Positions 7,246-17,633 of a stretch of DNA of 23,420 bases are shown here, one piece after another. The stretch is from CAJQQK01 sp051010015 (GTDB lineage Bacteria; Pseudomonadota; Alphaproteobacteria; Rhizobiales; Hyphomicrobiaceae), in the NCBI GenBank assembly GCA_051010015.1, contig JBPCVZ010000174.1:1-23420 (forward strand), in the 5' to 3' direction. Both the position numbers and the translations under genes were made by a program. Every line of letters starts with the position of its first letter. Positions within the stretch are counted from its first letter, which is position 1. The notes under the pieces were generated by a model, which had not been told where the DNA came from, made no database searches, and saw only the letters and a list, made by a program, of their open reading frames with translations.

Positions 7246-7308
7246 CCCAGACATAACAGATGATGCCCTGCGACCTTATTGAGGTCCGTTTCGAAGGAAG
7301 GTCTCGAA

Positions 7309-10300
7309 ATGACGAAGAGCCACCGCCCACAGATGAACTACAACGCACCCAAGGCGCATGGTCTCTTCGATCCGAAACGCGAATTCGACGCCTGTGGCGT
7401 GGGCTTCATTGCCAACATGTCGGGCGAGCGCTCACACAAAATCATCGAGAATGCGCTGTTCATTCTTGAAAACCTCGAACATCGTGGCGCGGTCGGCGCT
7501 GATCCGCTCGCCGGCGACGGCGCGGGCCTGCTGCTGCAAATCCCGCATCAACTGCTGGCACCGGAGTGCGAAAGTCTCGGCTTCACGTTGCCGGCGGTCG
7601 GCGAATATGCCGTCGGCCAGCTGTTCATGCCGCAAGACGACCGGCTGCGCGCGCATTGCTCGACCGTGTGGAACCGGATCTGCGAAGAACAGGGCTTCGA
7701 TGTGATCGGCTGGCGCGAGGTGCCGGTCGACAATTCAAAGCTCTCGGACACGGTCCGCGAAACGGAGCCGGCCCATTGGCAGATTTTCCTGGCAAAGCCG
7801 AAAGCGGCCAAGGGCCAGGACGATTTCGAGCGGCGCCTCTATCTCGTGCGCAAAATCGTTTCGAACGCGATCTACAACGCCTACAAGGGCCGTGACATCG
7901 GACATTACACGGTCAGCCTGTCGTCGCGCACGATCGTCTACAAGGGCATGTTTCTGTCCTACCAGGTGCGTGAGTATTTCAAGGATGTCACTGACCCGCG
8001 CATGGCAAGCGCTCTGGCGCTCGTCCACCAGCGCTTTTCGACCAACACCTTTCCGTCGTGGAAACTGGCCCATCCTTACCGCATGGTCGCGCACAACGGT
8101 GAGATCAACACGCTGCGCGGCAACGTCAACTGGATGGCAGCGCGACAAGCCTCGGTGTCGTCGCCCCTGTTCGGCGACGAGATCTCCAAGTTGTGGCCGA
8201 TCTCCTACGAAGGCCAGTCCGACACCGCGTGCTTCGATAACGCCCTCGAGTTTCTAACAATGGGCGGCTACGGGCTTGCCCACGCAGCAATGATGCTGAT
8301 CCCGGAAGCCTGGGCCGGCAATCCCCTCATGGATGAGCAGCGTCGCGCGTTCTATGAGTATCATGCCGCGCTTATGGAGCCGTGGGACGGACCGGCTGCC
8401 GTCGCCTTCACGGACGGCCGCCAGATCGCCGCCACACTGGACCGCAACGGGCTGCGCCCGGCACGTTATTTGGTGACCAAGGACGACATGGTGATCATGT
8501 CGTCAGAAGCTGGCGTCCTGCCGGTTGAAGAGAAAGACATTGTCCAGAAGTGGCGCCTGCAGCCGGGCAAGATGCTGCTCATTGACCTCGAAAAGGGCCG
8601 CATCGTCTCCGATGACGAACTGAAGGCCGAACTGGCATCCGCTCACCCTTACAGGACGTGGTTGTCGAAGTCGCAGATCCAGGTCGGTGACCTGCCGCTC
8701 CCGAAGGAATTCCGTCATCGCCAGAAGTCGAATGTCGGGCTGCTCGATATGCAACAGGCGTTCGGCTACTCCCAGGAGAGCCTGAAGTTCCTGATGGCGC
8801 CGATGGCAGAGACCGGACAGGAGGCGATCGGCTCGATGGGAACCGACACGCCGGTCTCCGTGCTGTCATCGAAATCGAAGCTGCTGCACACCTATTTCAA
8901 GCAGAATTTCGCGCAGGTCACGAACCCGCCGATCGACCCGATCCGCGAAGAGTTGGTGATGAGTCTCGTCTCGTTCATCGGCCCTCGCCCGAACCTGCTG
9001 CACCTGGAAGGCTCGGCCGACCAGCGCCGATTGGAAGTCTATCAGCCGATCCTCTCAGACGAAGACCTCGAACGCATCCGCCAGATCGGCGAGGTGCCGG
9101 ACAACAACTTCAACTCGATGACGATCGACATCACCTATGGTGTTGATCGCGGAGCGCACGGCACCGAGGCCGCGCTCGATGTCGTGTGCGCCGAAGCCGA
9201 GGAAGCCGTCCGCTCCGGGCGCTGCAACATCGTCATCCTGTCCGATCGCCGAATGGGCCCCGACCGCGTCGCGATCCCGTCTCTGCTCGCAACCAGTGCC
9301 GTACATCACCACCTGATCCGGCAGGGCCTCAGGACGTCGGTCGGTCTCGTCGTCGAGACCGGCGAGGCGCATGAGGTCAACCAGTTCGCGACGCTCGCTG
9401 GCTATGGCGCCGAGGCGATCAACCCCTATCTCGCGTTCGAGACGATCGCTCGGATGACCGAGGGTTTCGAAGACAAAATCACGCCGGAGGAGGCCTCCAA
9501 GCGCTTCATCAAAGCAGTCAACAAAGGGCTCTTGAAGGTCATGTCCAAGATGGGCATCTCGACCTATCAGAGCTACTGCGGCGCACAGATCTTCGATGCG
9601 GTCGGCCTGCATTCCGATCTGATCAGCAAGTATTTCACTGGCACGCATAGCCAGGTCGAAGGGATCGGACTCGAGGAAATCGCAACGGAAACGTTCGAGC
9701 GGCACCGCTTGGCTTTCGGCGAGGTGCCCGTCCTCGAGAACGACCTCGACGTCGGCGGCGAGTACGCCTATCGCATCCGCGGCGAAGCGCACGTTTGGCG
9801 GCCCGGCGTCGTCGCCGACTTGCAGCACGCGGTCCGTGGCGGCACCTCCGACGAATTGCCGGACAAGTACCGCTCGTTTGCCCGCCAGGTGAATCATCAA
9901 GCCGAAGAGCTGATGACGCTGCGCGGCCTGTTCCGGATCAGACCGGCCGAGGAAACCGGGCGCGCACCTGTACCGCTCGAAGACGTCGAACCGGCAACGG
10001 AAATCGTCAAGCGGTTTGCCACCGGCGCGATGAGCTTCGGCTCGATCAGCCGCGAAGCGCACACGACGCTGGCCATCGCGATGAACCGCTTGGGCGGCAA
10101 GTCGAATACCGGCGAGGGCGGCGAGGAAGTCGACCGCTTTACGCCGCTGCCAAACGGCGATTCGATGCGTTCGGCCATCAAGCAGGTCGCCTCCGGCCGC
10201 TTTGGCGTGACGACCGAGTACCTCGTCAACTCGGACATGATGCAGATCAAGATGGCACAGGGCGCGAAGCCCGGCGAAGGCGGCCAGCTGCCCGGTCACA

Positions 10301-12027
10301 AGGTCGACCAGACGATCGCCAAGGTGCGTCACTCGACGCCTGGCGTGGGCCTGATCTCGCCGCCGCCGCACCACGACATCTATTCGATCGAAGACCTCGC
10401 GCAATTGATCTTCGACCTCAAGAATACCAACCCGGAGGGCGACGTTTCGGTCAAGCTGGTCTCCGAGGTCGGTGTCGGGACGGTCGCGGCAGGCGTTGCC
10501 AAAGCGCGCGCCGACCACGTCACCATATCGGGCTTCGAAGGCGGGACCGGGGCCTCACCGCTCACCTCGATCAAACATGCTGGCAGCCCCTGGGAGATCG
10601 GGCTTGCCGAGACGCATCAGACGCTGGTCGGCAATCGACTGCGCAGCCGAATTGCAGTGCAGGTCGATGGCGGGCTGCGGACCGGGCGCGATGTCATCAT
10701 CGGCGCGCTGCTCGGCGCGGACGAATTCGGTTTTTCGACCGCCCCCCTGATTGCGGCCGGCTGCATCATGATGCGCAAGTGCCATCTCAACACCTGCCCG
10801 GTTGGCGTTGCGACGCAGAACCCGGAACTGCGCAAAAGGTTCAAGGGCATGCCGGAGCACGTTATCAACTACTTCTTCTACGTTGCTGAAGAGGTTCGCG
10901 AACTCATGGCCGAGATCGGCATCACGGAGTTCAACGAATTGATCGGCCAGACCGACATCCTCGACAAGGATGTCGCGATCCAGCACTGGAAAGCGCAGGG
11001 CCTGGACTTCACCAACCTGTTCGCAAAACCGGACGTACCGGACGATGTCGGCCTGTATAACTTTGAGCGCCAGAACCACGGCCTCGAGAAGGTGCTCGAC
11101 AACGAGCTGATCAAACTTGCAAAATCTGCGCTTGCCGATGGTGCAGCTGTCAAGAAAGAGCTGACGATCACCAACCGCGATCGCACGGCAGGCGCCATGC
11201 TGTCCGGCAAGATCGCCAAGAAGTACGGCCACGAAGGCCTGCCGGAGGACACCATCTGGTTCACATTCACCGGCACCGCGGGGCAGGCGTTCGGCGCCTG
11301 GGTCGCGCACGGCGTGACGCTCGATCTGGTTGGCGAGGGCAACGACTATGTCGGCAAGGGCCTCTCCGGCGGCAAGCTGATCGTGCGACCTCACCCCGAA
11401 AGCGGCATTGATCCGGAAAAGAGCATCATCGTCGGTAACACCGTTCTTTATGGTGCGATCGAGGGCGAGTGCTACTTCCGCGGCGTCGCGGGCGAGCGGT
11501 TCGCGGTGCGCAACTCCGGCGCCCTGGCGGTTGTCGAAGGCGCCGGCGACCACTGCTGCGAATACATGACCGGCGGCGTCGTGGTCGTGCTCGGGCCGAC
11601 CGGGCGCAACTTCGCGGCCGGGATGTCGGGCGGCATTGCCTATGTGCTCGATGAAGACGGCACATTCGAAACCCGCTGCAACATGGCGATGATCGATCTT
11701 GAGACGATCCCTGATGAGGATGCTGCGATGGAGCGAATATCCGGCGCAGGCTCGTCCTCGAGCCACGGGCTCGTCGATGTCATGCAGGACATGACTGGTC
11801 AGGATTCTGAGAGGCTGCGCCGCCTGATCGAGCGGCATGGTCATTACACGAACTCTGACAAGGCGAAAGCAATCCTTGCCGACTGGAATGCGTGGCTGCC
11901 GAAATTCAAGAAGGTCATGCCAGTCGAATATGCACGTGCACTGTCCGAGATGGCCAAGCACCAGGATGCCGACACGACAGGCCTGGATGTCATCGAAATC
12001 GGACTGACGCACGTTAAGAGTTCGTGA
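7309..12027 (+). CDS. gltB: Glutamate synthase (NADPH) large subunit
   Basis: A 1572-residue alpha subunit of glutamate synthase, which makes two glutamates from glutamine and 2-oxoglutarate in the cytosol. Domains in order: type II glutamine amidotransferase with nucleophile Cys29 (DACGVGF) after a 28-residue propeptide normally removed; central domain at roughly 450-780; FMN-binding synthase domain starting near MSFGSISREAH (about 908); the iron-sulfur cysteines Cys1152, Cys1158 and Cys1163 (3Fe-4S type); and the C-terminal glutamine-synthase-type beta-helix from about 1285. The ATG at 7309 is chosen over an in-frame TTG at 7279 because AAGGAAG lies 8 bases before it. gltD follows after 71 bases, forming the usual operon. 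Confidence 0.98.
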   Translation: MTKSHRPQMNYNAPKAHGLFDPKREFDACGVGFIANMSGERSHKIIENALFILENLEHRGAVGADPLAGDGAGLLLQIPHQLLAPECESLGFTLPAVGEYAVGQLFMPQDDRLRAHCSTVWNRICEEQGFDVIGWREVPVDNSKLSDTVRETEPAHWQIFLAKPKAAKGQDDFERRLYLVRKIVSNAIYNAYKGRDIGHYTVSLSSRTIVYKGMFLSYQVREYFKDVTDPRMASALALVHQRFSTNTFPSWKLAHPYRMVAHNGEINTLRGNVNWMAARQASVSSPLFGDEISKLWPISYEGQSDTACFDNALEFLTMGGYGLAHAAMMLIPEAWAGNPLMDEQRRAFYEYHAALMEPWDGPAAVAFTDGRQIAATLDRNGLRPARYLVTKDDMVIMSSEAGVLPVEEKDIVQKWRLQPGKMLLIDLEKGRIVSDDELKAELASAHPYRTWLSKSQIQVGDLPLPKEFRHRQKSNVGLLDMQQAFGYSQESLKFLMAPMAETGQEAIGSMGTDTPVSVLSSKSKLLHTYFKQNFAQVTNPPIDPIREELVMSLVSFIGPRPNLLHLEGSADQRRLEVYQPILSDEDLERIRQIGEVPDNNFNSMTIDITYGVDRGAHGTEAALDVVCAEAEEAVRSGRCNIVILSDRRMGPDRVAIPSLLATSAVHHHLIRQGLRTSVGLVVETGEAHEVNQFATLAGYGAEAINPYLAFETIARMTEGFEDKITPEEASKRFIKAVNKGLLKVMSKMGISTYQSYCGAQIFDAVGLHSDLISKYFTGTHSQVEGIGLEEIATETFERHRLAFGEVPVLENDLDVGGEYAYRIRGEAHVWRPGVVADLQHAVRGGTSDELPDKYRSFARQVNHQAEELMTLRGLFRIRPAEETGRAPVPLEDVEPATEIVKRFATGAMSFGSISREAHTTLAIAMNRLGGKSNTGEGGEEVDRFTPLPNGDSMRSAIKQVASGRFGVTTEYLVNSDMMQIKMAQGAKPGEGGQLPGHKVDQTIAKVRHSTPGVGLISPPPHHDIYSIEDLAQLIFDLKNTNPEGDVSVKLVSEVGVGTVAAGVAKARADHVTISGFEGGTGASPLTSIKHAGSPWEIGLAETHQTLVGNRLRSRIAVQVDGGLRTGRDVIIGALLGADEFGFSTAPLIAAGCIMMRKCHLNTCPVGVATQNPELRKRFKGMPEHVINYFFYVAEEVRELMAEIGITEFNELIGQTDILDKDVAIQHWKAQGLDFTNLFAKPDVPDDVGLYNFERQNHGLEKVLDNELIKLAKSALADGAAVKKELTITNRDRTAGAMLSGKIAKKYGHEGLPEDTIWFTFTGTAGQAFGAWVAHGVTLDLVGEGNDYVGKGLSGGKLIVRPHPESGIDPEKSIIVGNTVLYGAIEGECYFRGVAGERFAVRNSGALAVVEGAGDHCCEYMTGGVVVVLGPTGRNFAAGMSGGIAYVLDEDGTFETRCNMAMIDLETIPDEDAAMERISGAGSSSSHGLVDVMQDMTGQDSERLRRLIERHGHYTNSDKAKAILADWNAWLPKFKKVMPVEYARALSEMAKHQDADTTGLDVIEIGLTHVKSS

Positions 12028-12098
12028 GCCTGAGCGGCTGAAGCAACAAGCCAATTCACGAGACTTGGGCCCACAACGAGACGAGCAGGACAAGAGCA

Positions 12099-13523
<1,425 letters not shown>

Positions 13524-13733
13524 AACCTGTCTGGGGGGCAACGGAGGCCGGCAGGCTGACTTGGCCCGCCGAATGGCTCGACCGATGACGCCCAGGGCTC
13601 TGTGCATTTCTCCTTACCCGCCGGACACTCGGCCGGCGCGCCAAGTCTTTGGTTGAAATAGTTAACGAATGCGGCCCAACAATCTTTGTTCGAACCGCCA
13701 TTCCAAACGGTTAATATCTTAGAACCGATCCCG

Positions 13734-13759
13734 AGCATAACAAGATTATGCTTTTTTTT
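13734..13759 (+). terminator. Intrinsic terminator after gltBD
   Basis: AGCATAA (13734-13740), loop CAAGA, TTATGCT (13746-13752), then a run of Ts to 13759. The stem is perfect and the T-run directly follows. It lies 210 bases after the gltD stop on the same strand, so gltBD carries a long 3' untranslated region, or a small RNA is processed from it. The interval 13524-13733 has no gene I can support. Confidence 0.75.
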
Positions 13760-13829
13760 CAAATGCTTGATATGTTACAGAAACGATACATCAGCGTACG
13801 TTAACCCCGTATTATGTTATATTCGATAA

Positions 13830-13862
13830 GTTCCACAACGGGACAAATTCTGGTTGTGGGAC
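13830..13862 (+). promoter_or_regulatory. Hairpin covering the ribosome binding site of the histidine kinase
   Basis: GTTCCACAAC (13830-13839) pairs with GTTGTGGGAC (13853-13862) over ten positions, nine Watson-Crick and one G-U, with a 13-base loop. The 3' arm contains the only Shine-Dalgarno-like stretch (GTGGGA) before the ATG at 13866 and also an in-frame TTG at 13854. Folding would hide the start region. Seen in sequence; regulatory role inferred. Confidence 0.4.
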
Positions 13863-13865
13863 ACA

Positions 13866-14744
13866 ATGCTGCACGGCGCTTTCAGCGACAATCGAGCGAA
13901 TTCACTGCTCAGTGAATACTCGTCGATGCTTGGGGAGGCCGTACTCCGGCGCCGTACGCGCACGGCCGAGCATACAGCGCGCATCGAAGCCGAACTCGCC
14001 AGCCGCGTGAAATCGGAGTTCGTCTCGAACATGAGCCACGAACTGCGCACCCCGCTCAATACCATTATCGGCTTCTCGAAAATCCTGCGCGAAGACGGTG
14101 GTCCACCGCGCGGCAAGGAAGAATTGGTCCAATACGCCACGCTGATCAACGACGCCGCAACCAACCTACTCGCCGTGATCAACGATATTCTCGACATCTC
14201 GAAGATGCAGAGTGGACGCTACACGCTGGACAACCGCGAGATCTCCATCGCAGACGTCATCGAAGATGCGATCAGCCAGCTGGAAATGCAGGCGGTAGAG
14301 TCGCAGGTCACCATCGACTTTGAGCCCGCCGGTTCCCTGCCCCCGGTGCGCGGCGACGACGTCAAGCTCGCACAGGTGCTGGTCAACATCGTCTCCAATG
14401 CGATCAAATTTACGCGTGCCGAGGGCCGCGTCATCATCTCGGCCCAACGCACATCGAGCGGCGGCGTCGCCGTGCACGTCATGGATAACGGCGTTGGCAT
14501 GAACGAAGAGGAAGTCGAAATCGCACTTCGCCCGTTCGGCCAGGTCGACGGGTCGCGCAGTCGTTGGCGGGAAGGAACGGGCCTTGGCCTGCCGATCGCC
14601 CGCGCACTTGTCGAGCTTCATGGCGGTGAACTCAAGATCGACAGCCTTCCCGGCGAGGGAACCGAGGTAATTGTTGTTCTGCCTGCGGCACACCTGGTGT
14701 CGGCGGCAACGAGCGAAAGTGGCGCAGACTGGAGCGGGATCTGA
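13866..14744 (+). CDS. Soluble histidine kinase without a sensor domain
   Basis: A 292-residue kinase core. About 45 residues of charged, probably coiled-coil sequence precede the HisKA domain, whose H-box EFVSNMSHELRTPLN places the phospho-accepting histidine at His58. The ATPase domain follows, with N-box NIVSNAIKF (174-182), G1 box DNGVGM (207-212) and G2 box GTGLGL (237-242); all key residues are intact. There is no signal peptide, membrane helix, PAS, GAF or HAMP domain, so it should be cytosolic and take its input from a partner protein. No response regulator is nearby. I use the ATG at 13866; a TTG at 13854 would add four residues. Its TGA overlaps the ATPase start (TGATG), so the two are coupled. 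Confidence 0.88.
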   Translation: MLHGAFSDNRANSLLSEYSSMLGEAVLRRRTRTAEHTARIEAELASRVKSEFVSNMSHELRTPLNTIIGFSKILREDGGPPRGKEELVQYATLINDAATNLLAVINDILDISKMQSGRYTLDNREISIADVIEDAISQLEMQAVESQVTIDFEPAGSLPPVRGDDVKLAQVLVNIVSNAIKFTRAEGRVIISAQRTSSGGVAVHVMDNGVGMNEEEVEIALRPFGQVDGSRSRWREGTGLGLPIARALVELHGGELKIDSLPGEGTEVIVVLPAAHLVSAATSESGADWSGI

Positions 14745-16897
14745 TGCAGGATACTCTTGGGCAAGCGGGCGCAGCGGCCAGCCAAGACGCGCTGATCGAC
14801 CCAATGCGGGACTACTCCATTGGTCGAATCGTCTCGGTCACCGGCTCGAAAGCCATCGTGCTGCTGGACAACTTGGCAGATGGCCGGCAGTTCAGCATTA
14901 CCGACCGCCCCGAAATGGGCACCCTGCTGGCGATCGCGCAGCAGAACACCATCGTGCTCGCAATCGTTTCGGCACTCAGTGTGCCGGTGCCGAGCCAGGG
15001 TGAAGGCGATGCCGAGATTTGGATTGCCGAACTCGGTCTGGTTGGTGAGTTGCGCGTTTCGGACGACGGTAACTCGGCGAAGTTCAATCGTGGTGTCACC
15101 ATCTATCCGTCGCTCGGAGACCGCGTTCGCGTCGCGCGCACGCAGGAACTCGAATGGGCGTTCTGTGGTGACATGCTGGGCAAAGTACGCGTCGGCGGCA
15201 TTCGGCAGGATGCAACCATTCCCGCGATGGTCAGCGTCAACGACCTGCTTGGTAAGCACTTCGCCATTCTTGGCACCACCGGCACCGGCAAATCGTGCAC
15301 CACGGCGCTGATCCTGCGCTCGATCCTGGAACAGAACCCCGCCGCCCACATCGTCCTGCTCGACCCGCACAACGAATACGCGACAGCCTTCAAGGAATGG
15401 GGCGAAGTCGTCAATCCACGCAACATGCAGCTGCCATACTGGCTGTTGACATTTGAAGAACTCGTCGAGGTTCTGATCGGCGACACCACCGGGCGCAAGC
15501 AGGAAGTCGAGATTCTTCAGGAACTCATTCCACTGTGCAAGGCGCGTTATGGCAGCGGTCGCACCCAGGAATCCACAACCCTGCGCCGCGGCGGATCGGA
15601 CGCCAGCCGCTACACGGTCGACACGCCGGTTCCTTACCGCATTTCGGACTTGACCTCGTTGATCGACGATCGCATGGGCAAGCTCGAAAACAAGAAGGAC
15701 CTGCAGCCTTACCGCCAGATCCGCCAGCGCATCGACATGATCAGTCAGGATTCGCGCTACGCCTTCATGTTCGGTCAACTCACCGTCTATGATGGCATGG
15801 CTCAGATCCTCGGCCGTCTGTTCCGCGTGCCGGTCAACAACAAGCCGATAACCATTCTCGAGCTGACGGGCCTGCCGACCGAAATCGTCAATGTCGTCGT
15901 CTCGGTGCTTTGCCGGATGACCTTCGATTTCGCGCTGTGGGGCGAAGGCCAGATTCCGGTGACGCTGGTATGCGAGGAAGCACACCGCTACGTGCCGGCC
16001 AATCCGAACGCCGGCTTCGAGCCGTGCAAGCGCGCCATTGCCAAAATTGCCAAGGAAGGCCGCAAATACGGTGCGTCCCTGTGCATCGTGACGCAGCGGC
16101 CCGCGGAAATCGACCCGACGATCCTGTCGCAGTGCAACACCGTGTTTGCCTTGCGCATGTCGAACGACCGCGACCAGCAAATCGTTCAGTCAGCTGTTTC
16201 CGACACCGGTTCGGGCCTGCTGGAATTCCTGCCGGCACTGGGTCAACGCGAGGCGATCGCGTTCGGTGACGGCGTCACGCTACCGGTTCGTATCCGCTTT
16301 GACGAGTTGGCGAAGCAGAACCTGCCGCGCTCCTCGACCGCACAGTTCAGCGAGAAATGGCAGAACTCAATCGGCGATGAAGACTTCCTGCACAAGCTGG
16401 TTGAACGATGGCGCTCGACGGGCATGTCGGAAGAAGATGAGGCGCTTGACCAGAACGCCATGTTGGCCGATGCGATCGGCCTGCAGCCGGGTGAGATGCC
16501 ACCACAGGCTGCCCCGGCACCGTCGGCTCCGCCTGCACCTGGCGCCCGCGACACGGCCGCCGGCGCGCTGCGACGCAGTGCTGCTCCAAGTCAGAGCCCG
16601 GCAGCAAGTGCCGGCCAGCGCCTGCGCCGCGACTCGGAGGCGCCCGAGCGCCGCCCGCCCGCCGCAGCACAACCTAGCCCTGCCGCGCAACCTGCCGCGA
16701 CCGCGCAACCCGGGTCCGTTTCCCCACAGGCTGCGGCACCGGCGGCCGGCTCGCTGCGCCAACGCCCTGCGGCCCCTGCCGCGCCGCCCGGCGAAGACGC
16801 GCGGCCAAGCCTGCGGCGTTCACCGGCTGCCGCACCCGGCGCCGATTCGGGCAATGCCCTGCAGTCTTTGCGCAACCGAATTATGAAGCGCGAGTAG
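14744..16897 (+). CDS. HerA-like (DUF87) hexameric ATPase with long disordered tail
   Basis: A 717-residue protein. Residues about 22-155 fit a HAS-barrel, followed by the HerA/FtsK-type motor domain: Walker A GTTGTGKS at 177-184, the DPHNEY motif at 207-212 typical of HerA, Walker B with glutamates in VTLVCEEAHRYVP at about 406-418, and the sensor/arginine region VTQRPAEIDPTILSQCNT at 449-466. This family forms ring-shaped DNA translocases; archaeal HerA works with NurA in end resection, and some bacterial HerA proteins act with SIR2 or DUF4297 effectors. No nuclease or effector gene is adjacent; the partner is a histidine kinase. Residues about 585-717 are Pro/Ala-rich with a recurring LR motif and a basic end. 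The DNA role is inferred from the family. Confidence 0.85.
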   Translation: MQDTLGQAGAAASQDALIDPMRDYSIGRIVSVTGSKAIVLLDNLADGRQFSITDRPEMGTLLAIAQQNTIVLAIVSALSVPVPSQGEGDAEIWIAELGLVGELRVSDDGNSAKFNRGVTIYPSLGDRVRVARTQELEWAFCGDMLGKVRVGGIRQDATIPAMVSVNDLLGKHFAILGTTGTGKSCTTALILRSILEQNPAAHIVLLDPHNEYATAFKEWGEVVNPRNMQLPYWLLTFEELVEVLIGDTTGRKQEVEILQELIPLCKARYGSGRTQESTTLRRGGSDASRYTVDTPVPYRISDLTSLIDDRMGKLENKKDLQPYRQIRQRIDMISQDSRYAFMFGQLTVYDGMAQILGRLFRVPVNNKPITILELTGLPTEIVNVVVSVLCRMTFDFALWGEGQIPVTLVCEEAHRYVPANPNAGFEPCKRAIAKIAKEGRKYGASLCIVTQRPAEIDPTILSQCNTVFALRMSNDRDQQIVQSAVSDTGSGLLEFLPALGQREAIAFGDGVTLPVRIRFDELAKQNLPRSSTAQFSEKWQNSIGDEDFLHKLVERWRSTGMSEEDEALDQNAMLADAIGLQPGEMPPQAAPAPSAPPAPGARDTAAGALRRSAAPSQSPAASAGQRLRRDSEAPERRPPAAAQPSPAAQPAATAQPGSVSPQAAAPAAGSLRQRPAAPAAPPGEDARPSLRRSPAAAPGADSGNALQSLRNRIMKRE

Positions 16898-16922
16898 CTC
16901 TTCGGTACATACCTGTCCGAAT

Positions 16923-17633
16923 TCAACTGCGGCGCGCTTCCCGCTCGGGCTCGTCGGACGCGAGATCGGCAATGACGGTCTCACCGGCCACCATGCGCTG
17001 ACCGATCGACACCAATGCGGCCTGTCCGACAGGCAGGTAGATATCCACGCGGCTGCCGAAGCGAATGAGGCCGAAACGCTGCCCGATCCCGACGGTGTCG
17101 CCTTCTCCTGCAAACGTCACGATGCGCCGTGAGATCAACCCGGCAATCTGCAGCACCGCGACCTCGGTACCACCTGGCGTCTGGATCACCAGCGCGCGAC
17201 GTTCGTTCTCCTCGCTTGATTTCTCACTCGCGGCGCTGAAAAAGGCGCCCGGGATGTAAATCGAACGCCCTATGCGACCGGCAACGGGCGCGCGATTAAC
17301 GTGGCAGTCCATCATCGACAAGAAGATCGAGATCCGCGTGCGCTCGCCACTGAGGCCCAGTTCCAACGGCGGCGAAACGCGCTCGATGCCGACCACGCGA
17401 CCATCGGCCGGCGCAATTATGAGACCTTCGCGCAGCGGCGTCACACGATCGGGATCGCGAAAGAAATAGGCGATCCAGGCCGTAGCAATGAGCAGAATCC
17501 AGCCAAGGGCAGACCAAAGCAGGAAGCCAACGATGGTTGCGAGCAGGCTGATCCCGAGGAATTTGTGGCCGTCACGATGGATGGGAACAAAAAGATCCCC
17601 GAACCAGTCTAGATAACCCTGGTGATTCGACAC
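16923..17633 (-). CDS. psd: Phosphatidylserine decarboxylase proenzyme
   Basis: A decarboxylase that makes phosphatidylethanolamine from phosphatidylserine at the inner membrane. I choose GTG at 17633 because a strong GAGGAGG (17642-17648) lies 8 bases upstream, giving 236 residues, normal for the short family; a GTG at 17681 would add 16 residues with no good ribosome site. A hydrophobic hairpin occupies about residues 25-57, then FFRDP, PADG (75-78), DCHVN (109-113) with the probable base His111, and RFGSR (191-195). Self-cleavage between Gly193 and Ser194 should create the pyruvoyl group. The usual downstream partner pssA is absent; the gene converges on the HerA-like gene, 25 bases apart. 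A weak TATAGC at 17708-17713 may be its -10 box. Confidence 0.93.
   Translation of the reverse strand: MSNHQGYLDWFGDLFVPIHRDGHKFLGISLLATIVGFLLWSALGWILLIATAWIAYFFRDPDRVTPLREGLIIAPADGRVVGIERVSPPLELGLSGERTRISIFLSMMDCHVNRAPVAGRIGRSIYIPGAFFSAASEKSSEENERRALVIQTPGGTEVAVLQIAGLISRRIVTFAGEGDTVGIGQRFGLIRFGSRVDIYLPVGQAALVSIGQRMVAGETVIADLASDEPEREARRS

Larger units (their letters stand above)
6616..7308. other. Long divergent intergenic region between the ligase cluster and gltB
   Basis: About 690 bases with no gene I can support. It holds the possible operator at 6657-6668, a hairpin CCCCGA/TCGGGG at 6775-6791, a GGTGCACC palindrome at 6845-6852, an AAACCGGTTT palindrome near 6940, a terminator-like hairpin with six Ts ending at 7006, a GCACAG-C-CTGTGC palindrome at 7095-7107, and the sigma-54-like promoter at 7230-7245. 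Short open frames exist on both strands but none shows a recognisable domain or good ribosome binding site. Confidence 0.6.

Noticed and set aside
13688..13705. GTTCGAACC, resembling the T-loop of a tRNA
   Set aside because: Flanking bases do not form a T-stem, and no acceptor or anticodon arms can be drawn.
14618..16180. A 520-codon antisense frame opposite the HerA-like gene
   Set aside because: Same shadow effect; the plus-strand protein has intact ATPase motifs.
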